From Pseudomonadota bacterium (GTDB lineage: Bacteria > Pseudomonadota > Gammaproteobacteria > Burkholderiales > Thiobacillaceae), in assembly GCA_030836725.1 (NCBI GenBank), contig JAUPLV010000046.1, positions 1 to 13,727 of the forward strand: 13,727 nucleotides of DNA, given 5' to 3'. Every line of letters begins with the position of its first letter. The stretch's first letter is position 1. The notes under the pieces are model-generated. The model worked only from the letters and a program-made list of their open reading frames with translations. It made no database searches and was not told the origin of the DNA. Both the position numbers and the translations under genes were made by a program. This document shows, piece after piece, positions 6,044 to 13,727 of this stretch.

Positions 6044-6541
6044 ATGCGAACAATAGCTAAATTCATGGTTCTGGCGGTTGGCATGACGCTCACCCCCCTG
6101 GCGTTTGCGCAGGTGCCCCCGGGCTGGAATATCAGCTGGGGCGTACAGGGGGTTCCGCTGAGCCCGGCCTTGACCGCAGCCATCGCCCTGATGATCGGAC
6201 TCGTCACCTATGCGTTCATGCGCAAGCGGGGTATCCCGGGCTTCATGGCGGTGCTTGCCGCCGTGGTATTTGGCGGCATGACCGTGAATTCCGATCTGTC
6301 CGCAATTATCATCAACGGTTACACCATCACCACGGAGAAAGGCTCACATTTTGTCGCGTGTGGAGCACCCTCATTGCAGATAGACACCACGGTGCCAGCC
6401 GGCGTGACCCTTACCCGGGTTGAGGCGAACTTCGGAGCGCAGCCCCTCGGACAGCAGGCGGTGGGCCCCGTCCCCCTGCTATGCGCGCCAGGCGTGAAGG
6501 TGACGCCGGCGCAGGGATGTCAGCTCTACTGTGTATCGTAA
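6044..6541 (+). CDS. Exported protein with internal IPTL-like (exosortase H) segment
   Basis: A 165-residue protein. Residues 1-22 form a signal peptide with a likely cleavage A-F-A|Q. Residues 37-63 read G-V-P-L-S-P-A-L-T-A-A-I-A-L-M-I-G-L then Y-A-F-M-R-K-R-G: a Pro-Leu-Ser motif, a membrane span and an Arg/Lys cluster, the plan of IPTL-CTERM sorting signals handled by exosortase XrtH. Here the segment is in the middle. It is followed by a second hydrophobic stretch (65-80) and a C-terminal domain with four Cys (106, 147, 159, 163) that may pair. This resembles what I recall as 'midcut-by-XrtH' proteins, whose processing leaves a C-terminal exported piece. No exosortase gene is in the window. 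It is the only gene of the second mini-island. Function unknown. Confidence 0.75.
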   Translation: MRTIAKFMVLAVGMTLTPLAFAQVPPGWNISWGVQGVPLSPALTAAIALMIGLVTYAFMRKRGIPGFMAVLAAVVFGGMTVNSDLSAIIINGYTITTEKGSHFVACGAPSLQIDTTVPAGVTLTRVEANFGAQPLGQQAVGPVPLLCAPGVKVTPAQGCQLYCVS

Positions 6542-6609
6542 TCCGACTTGATCCTGGAAGTTCGCCTGTCTCCCGTAACCCTGCAAATCCAGGCGCGCCT
6601 ATGACCAGA

Positions 6610-6627
6610 TTCAAGTCCAGGTCGGGA
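6610..6627 (+). repeat. tRNA-Asn 3' fragment, copy 2 (older att scar)
   Basis: TTCAAGTCCAGGTCGGGA repeats the T loop, the T-stem 3' strand and six of the seven bases of the acceptor 3' strand of tRNA-Asn (the tRNA has one more G). The bases before it only loosely recall the rest of the tRNA. It is shorter than copy 1, which suggests an older event. Confidence 0.7.
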
Positions 6628-6642
6628 TGCAAAATACAGAAA

Positions 6643-6666
6643 GGCCCGCAGCGATGCGGGCCTTTT
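6643..6666 (+). terminator. Intact terminator linked to tRNA fragment copy 2
   Basis: GGCCCGCA (6643-6650), GCGA loop, TGCGGGCC (6655-6662) and TTTT form a perfect 8-bp Rho-independent hairpin. The stretch from AATACAG at 6633 to about 6675 matches 5850-5890. It may be the original terminator of the tRNA-Asn gene, left behind when elements inserted. It can now end transcription of the exported-protein gene. Confidence 0.75.
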
Positions 6667-6721
6667 GCTTTTCTGGGGGGCGCATGAGCCTGCCGTGCGT
6701 GAGAGTTTGGCCGCGACGAAG

Positions 6722-6815
6722 CAAAAAAATGCCCGGCTCAAGAGCCGGGCAGAGTATCCACCAAAGGAGGAGGATTGGAGGAGACAACACCAACTGCCAT
6801 TGCGGCACATCAGCG
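6722..6815 (-). ncRNA. Candidate small RNA with CCUCC motifs
   Basis: On the - strand, an AT-rich region with TTGACA (+ strand 6847-6852) is followed by a stretch without a convincing gene. That stretch carries repeated CUCCUCC and UCCUCCUCCUUU motifs (+ strand about 6763-6785) and ends in a strong terminator. The CCUCCUUU segment mimics the anti-Shine-Dalgarno end of 16S rRNA. CCUCC-rich loops are known from several proteobacterial small RNAs. Expected length is about 90-110 bases. The -10 box is weak (GATACT at a 20-base spacing, or GAAGAT at 17), so the 5' end is uncertain. Alternatively it is only the 3' untranslated region of dnaE. Confidence 0.4.
6723..6750 (-). terminator. Strong Rho-independent terminator, - strand
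   Basis: On the - strand GCCCGGCT-CTTG-AGCCGGGC (8 bp, extendable inward) is followed by A and seven T residues (+ strand A-run 6723-6729). It would end the candidate small RNA and any dnaE read-through. Confidence 0.85.
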
Positions 6816-6852
6816 TTATAAGTATCTTCTAATATAACGTTATTCATGTCAA
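6814..6852 (-). promoter_or_regulatory. AT-rich promoter/operator region downstream of dnaE
   Basis: TTGACA on the - strand (6847-6852) is a perfect -35 box. CGTTATA (6814-6820) and TATAACG (6833-6839) form a perfect 7-bp dyad around 12 bases, and ATAACGTTAT (6834-6843) is itself palindromic. This fits a regulated promoter firing leftward, though no ideal -10 sits at 17 bases. Confidence 0.4.
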
Positions 6853-6906
6853 GCCCTATCTTGCACGAATGGCAAGTTTTAGTGCCTATGCGCCTCTCCT
6901 GGTCGT

Positions 6907-10329
<3,423 letters not shown>

Positions 10330-10388
10330 GGGAATGCGGCGGAAAAGCAGAGGCGCATTTTAACGCCGGGGAGAGGCGCACCAAAAAC

Positions 10389-10413
10389 AAAAGGCAGCCG
10401 AAGCTGCCTTTTT
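10389..10413 (-). terminator. Terminator downstream of efp
   Basis: AAAAGGCAGC (10389-10398), CGAA loop and GCTGCCTTTT (10403-10412) form a symmetric hairpin with T-runs on both strands. On the - strand it follows the efp stop by 18 bases and continues into TTTTGTTTTT. It separates earP-efp from dnaE. Confidence 0.85.
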
Positions 10414-10430
10414 CCGGGCCAAGTGCCAAA

Positions 10431-10991
10431 TTAGTTGGCGCGGCGCTTGAATTCGTTGGTGCGGGTGTCGATCTCGATCATGTCGCCGATCTCGACAAAC
10501 GAGGCTACCGGCAGTTCGAACCCGGTGGGCTTGATGCGGGCAGGCTTCATGACCTTGCCCGAGGTGTCGCCACGCACGGCGGGCTCGGTGTATTCGACTT
10601 CGCGGATGACGGTGGTGGGCATCTCGACCGAGATTGCCTTGCCTTCGTAGAACACCACTTCGAGGGGCATGCCGTCGTCGAGGTAGTTCAGCGCATCGCC
10701 AAGGTTGTCGGCTTCGATTTCATACTGGTTGTATTCGCCGTCCATGAACACATACAGCGGATCGGCGAAGTAGGAATAGGTACATTCCTTGCGCTCGAGG
10801 TTGACGCTTTCAAACTTGTCGTCGGCGCGGTAAACGCTCTCGGTGCCGGAACCGTTGAGCAGGTTCTTCAGTTTCATCTTGACGACGGAGGAGTTACGGC
10901 CCGATTTCGAGAATTCGGCCTTTTGCACCACCATCGGTTCTTTTCCGATCATCACGACGTTGCCGGCGCGGAGTTCCTGTGCGATTTTCAT
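10431..10991 (-). CDS. efp: Elongation factor P, arginine-type
   Basis: EF-P binds stalled ribosomes between the P and E sites and promotes peptide bond formation at polyproline stretches. The 186 residues form three domains: an N-terminal KOW-like domain, a central OB fold and a C-terminal OB fold ending in the signature region with F-V-E-I-G-D-M-I-E-I-D-T-R-T. The tip of the first domain reads K-S-G-R-N, with Arg32 where the lysine-type factors carry Lys. Arg32 is the residue rhamnosylated by EarP, whose gene lies immediately upstream. The earP stop and the efp start are 24 bases apart, with AGGA as a ribosome binding site, suggesting co-transcription. The gene ends at a clear hairpin terminator. 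Identity and type are secure. Confidence 0.98.
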   Translation of the reverse strand: MKIAQELRAGNVVMIGKEPMVVQKAEFSKSGRNSSVVKMKLKNLLNGSGTESVYRADDKFESVNLERKECTYSYFADPLYVFMDGEYNQYEIEADNLGDALNYLDDGMPLEVVFYEGKAISVEMPTTVIREVEYTEPAVRGDTSGKVMKPARIKPTGFELPVASFVEIGDMIEIDTRTNEFKRRAN

Positions 10992-11015
10992 GGATTGTGT
11001 CCTGCTGCGAGAGCG

Positions 11016-12191
11016 CTAAGAGTTTGAGAAAACCCCGCATTTTATCTTATTTTCCGCAAAATCCACCAGCTTCCCGGTTAACCGCCCGGCCAGTCCGAGG
11101 CGGTCGCACCAGTTCGCCGCATGGGCTTCGATCGCAACCTGGTGCGCACGCCACGCCGCCCAGCAGGCCGCCATGTCATCCACGTCAGACATGCCGTTCC
11201 AGTGCCGCCACATCCCGCTTACCGCGTGCGCGGCTTCCTGATTCAGCCCTTCAAGGTAGTGCGCCAGCAAGGCGTCCAGCTTGTCCCAGTGCGCCTCGTC
11301 GGGCTGCGGATAAGCCTGCCAGACAAGCGGACGCGCCGCCCATTGCGCGCGCACGCAGGAGTCCTCGCCGCGAACGAAATTGAGATCGCAGGCCCACAAC
11401 AGGTGGTCGTACGCATCCTGGTTCAGAAACGGCAGGATATGCAGCCGCAGGGCGCCGCGCCGGTACGCCTCGCCCGCCCGCGCATCGGCAACCGCCAGCC
11501 ACGCCGCCAGTTGCGGGATGATCCGGCCTTCCGGAACGAGACAGGTAATCGGGCGCGCATCGGCCGCCCAGGCATCGAGCAGTCCGGGGAGCGCCGGGTT
11601 TTCGTAGGCAAACAGCGACACCCGCAATTCGTTCGCCTGCGGCATATCCAGCCCGATCCGGCGCCAGAATGCCGCAGTCCCGGCCCGCACGAATGCGGCA
11701 CGCCGCCCGGCCAGATCGGCCTCGACCAGCAGGCCGCCCGTTTCAGCCGTATAGCCGGGGAAGAAGAAATACCGGGTCAGCGGCAATCGCGGATGCGGCG
11801 AAGGCAGGCCGTGGTGTTCGGCCACCCAGGGCTCGGCGCTGAGGTATTCGAGATTGATCCATACCGGCGGCGGCGAGCGCTCGCTCATCGCCGCCAGATA
11901 GGATTCGGGCAGGGCGCAGCCGAAGGCATCGATCACCACCTGTGCCGGCACGGCTGCTGCAAACGGCGTGCGCCACGCGCGGACGGCCACCCCCTCGCAG
12001 GACTGCTCGGCCGCATCCGGGTTGATCGCCGGCCAGATGCGGTGAAACGCGTGCAGGTCATCCACCCACAGCCGCACGGCCAGGCCATGTTCGCCGGCCA
12101 GGCCGCGCGCCAGCCGCCAGGCGATGCCGATGTCGCCATAATTGTCGACGACGTTGCAGAAGATGTCCCAAGTGGTGCGCATGGCACGCAT
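11016..12191 (-). CDS. earP: EF-P arginine-32 rhamnosyltransferase
   Basis: Transfers rhamnose from TDP-rhamnose to Arg32 of EF-P, activating it. The 391-residue protein shows the GT-B family landmarks. The N-terminal motif W-D-I-F-C-N-V-V-D-N-Y-G-D-I-G has Asp16 and Asp20, matching the catalytic region of Neisseria EarP. W-I-N-L-E-Y-L-S-A-E-P-W lies in the acceptor-side domain. F-V-R-G-E-D-S near residue 290 is the nucleotide-sugar site. A start three codons later (ATG 12182) has a better spaced TAGGA and would number the Asp pair 13 and 17, as in Pseudomonas; I keep the longer frame. It was once annotated as a hypothetical protein (DUF2331). It is the first gene of the earP-efp unit. dTDP-rhamnose synthesis genes are not in the window. 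Confidence 0.95.
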   Translation of the reverse strand: MRAMRTTWDIFCNVVDNYGDIGIAWRLARGLAGEHGLAVRLWVDDLHAFHRIWPAINPDAAEQSCEGVAVRAWRTPFAAAVPAQVVIDAFGCALPESYLAAMSERSPPPVWINLEYLSAEPWVAEHHGLPSPHPRLPLTRYFFFPGYTAETGGLLVEADLAGRRAAFVRAGTAAFWRRIGLDMPQANELRVSLFAYENPALPGLLDAWAADARPITCLVPEGRIIPQLAAWLAVADARAGEAYRRGALRLHILPFLNQDAYDHLLWACDLNFVRGEDSCVRAQWAARPLVWQAYPQPDEAHWDKLDALLAHYLEGLNQEAAHAVSGMWRHWNGMSDVDDMAACWAAWRAHQVAIEAHAANWCDRLGLAGRLTGKLVDFAENKIKCGVFSNS

Positions 12192-12345
12192 CCTACCGCA
12201 TCGGCGCGGATAGCCGGGCCATGCAGGGCGGCTTCAAGCGCGCTGCAACCCGGCCGATCAAACCCTGTTTTCTTCCTGCTTCCCGTGTTTGGTTGAAAGG
12301 AAACCACAAAGCAGCCAAGCCCGTTGTTTATTAACGCTTTCCCCC

Positions 12346-12374
12346 CTTGTAAAAACTCATGCGCGGTAGTAAAA
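12346..12374 (+). promoter_or_regulatory. Candidate promoter of the cold-shock gene
   Basis: TTGTAA (12346-12351), 17 bases, TAAAAA (12369-12374): each box matches four of six consensus bases. Transcription from about 12381 would give a leader of nearly 150 bases, as expected for a cold-shock mRNA. The 12192-12345 part of the gap shows no gene; the earP promoter should lie there but no box is convincing. Confidence 0.35.
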
Positions 12375-12381
12375 AGCAGAA

Positions 12382-12528
12382 AGTTTGGTTTCAAGAACCG
12401 TGCAGGTTTGGCATTACCGCAGGGGCATCACCGGGTAGCGCGCTTGAATTCAGACCGACGGCAAAACATCGCGCCGTCCTGTCGTCCGCGTCAGCGGTTA
12501 TGTTTGGTTTCATGCCAAGGAGGAAGTA
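12382..12528 (+). promoter_or_regulatory. Long cold-shock 5' leader with repeated motif
   Basis: The 11-base sequence GTTTGGTTTCA occurs exactly at 12382-12392 and 12502-12512, and its last ten bases recur inside the coding region at 12571-12580. A related TTTGGTTGAAA lies at 12288. The second leader copy is four bases before the ribosome binding site AAGGAGGA (12517-12524). Repeats placed this way could be binding or pairing sites for thermosensing or autoregulation; that is inference. Confidence 0.4.
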
Positions 12529-12735
12529 ATGGCAACAGGTACAGTCAAGTGGTTCAGCGACGCCAAGGGCTTTGGTTTCATTACCCCCGATGACGGCGGC
12601 GAGGATGTGTTCGCGCATTTCTCCGCCATCCAGAGCAGTGGCTTCAAAACGCTGAAAGAAGGCCAGAAGGTCACTTTCGAGGTCAGCCAGGGTCCCAAGG
12701 GCAAGCAGGCTTCCAACATCCAGCCGCAAGGCTGA
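12529..12735 (+). CDS. Cold-shock protein, CspA family
   Basis: A 68-residue single cold-shock domain, the standard length. RNP1 is K-G-F-G-F-I-T-P (residues 14-21) and RNP2 is D-V-F-A-H-F-S-A-I; the opening M-A-T-G-T-V-K-W-F is typical. It binds single-stranded RNA and DNA and melts mRNA structure as an RNA chaperone. AAGGAGGA at 12517-12524 is a near-perfect ribosome binding site. A long upstream leader suggests post-transcriptional control. It is a stand-alone gene, divergent from earP and convergent with icd, ended by a strong terminator. Which paralogue (CspA, CspD or other) cannot be decided from sequence alone, so no symbol is given. Confidence 0.97.
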   Translation: MATGTVKWFSDAKGFGFITPDDGGEDVFAHFSAIQSSGFKTLKEGQKVTFEVSQGPKGKQASNIQPQG

Positions 12736-12751
12736 GTTGTTGGGCTGACGC

Positions 12752-12779
12752 AAAAAACCCCGCTTCGGCGGGGTTTTTT
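12752..12779. terminator. Bidirectional terminator between cold-shock gene and icd
   Basis: AAAAAACCCCGC (12752-12763), TTCG loop and GCGGGGTTTTTT (12768-12779) form a perfect 12-bp stem with T-runs on both strands, so it serves both converging genes. Confidence 0.92.
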
Positions 12780-12799
12780 GCTGGATGAAAATTGCAGGC

Positions 12800-13727
<928 letters not shown>

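Larger units (their letters stand above)
4243..6680. mobile_element. Nested integration remnants at tRNA-Asn
   Basis: The intact tRNA-Asn at the left is followed by two direct repeats of its 3' end, at 5806-5848 and 6610-6627. Each is followed by the sequence A-A-T-A-C-A-G-A-A-A-G and a related hairpin. This matches the attL/attR scars left by elements that insert into a tRNA 3' end and regenerate it. The first unit (about 4243-5848) holds the winged-helix, J-like and VF530-like genes; the second (about 5849-6680) holds the sorting-segment protein. No integrase, excisionase or replication gene is visible, so these are degraded remnants or satellites. The repeats are seen directly; the integration history is inferred. 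Confidence 0.55.

Noticed and set aside
6763..6800. A + strand gene after the GGAGG-rich sequence
   Set aside because: Two strong ribosome-binding-like motifs are present, but no ATG, GTG or TTG start with a sustained frame follows at a usable distance.
11121..12296. A 391-residue open frame on the + strand
   Set aside because: Antisense to earP; Arg/Pro-rich composition without recognisable domains.

Overview
The window looks like a chromosomal segment of a GC-rich betaproteobacterium. The order Nitrosomonadales (Thiobacillus-like) is a guess; the class is better supported, by the protein sequences, by an arginine-type EF-P paired with EarP, and by an exosortase-H-type substrate. Most genes are housekeeping: metG (5' end outside the window), acyP, dnaE, efp, earP, a cold-shock gene and icd (5' end outside the window). 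None of these is novel in itself.

Layout. Positions 1-2300 hold metG and acyP on the + strand. A small acidic protein gene converges on them (2326-2601, -). Positions 2734-4014 encode a membrane protein of the YihY/BrkB family with a C-terminal cyclic-nucleotide-binding domain. A tRNA-Asn gene with a textbook promoter and terminator follows (4124-4282). Positions 4283-6680 are an accessory patch. It holds a small winged-helix protein, a protein with a J-domain-like tail, a VF530-type DNA-binding protein and an exported protein with an internal IPTL-like sorting segment. Two decaying copies of the tRNA-Asn 3' end, each followed by a copy of the same hairpin, divide the patch into two nested mini-islands. 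This is the signature of repeated integration at a tRNA attachment site; no integrase remains. Positions 6723-6852 hold a possible small RNA on the - strand. The - strand then carries dnaE (6907-10329) and the earP-efp pair (10431-12191). The + strand carries a cold-shock gene with a long leader (12529-12735), and icd converges on it from the right edge.

How the genes relate. EarP glycosylates Arg32 of the EF-P encoded just downstream, so these two form a functional unit. The other housekeeping genes are neighbours without an obvious joint pathway. The most unusual points are: (1) a low-GC block of about 540 bp inside metG, suggesting a mosaic gene, followed by an in-frame palindromic repeat in the linker; (2) the BrkB/cNMP-binding fusion; (3) the serial tRNA-Asn integration scars, one of which supplies the stop codon of the VF530 gene; (4) a candidate anti-Shine-Dalgarno-like small RNA next to dnaE; (5) repeated TTTGGTTTCA motifs in the cold-shock leader and coding region.
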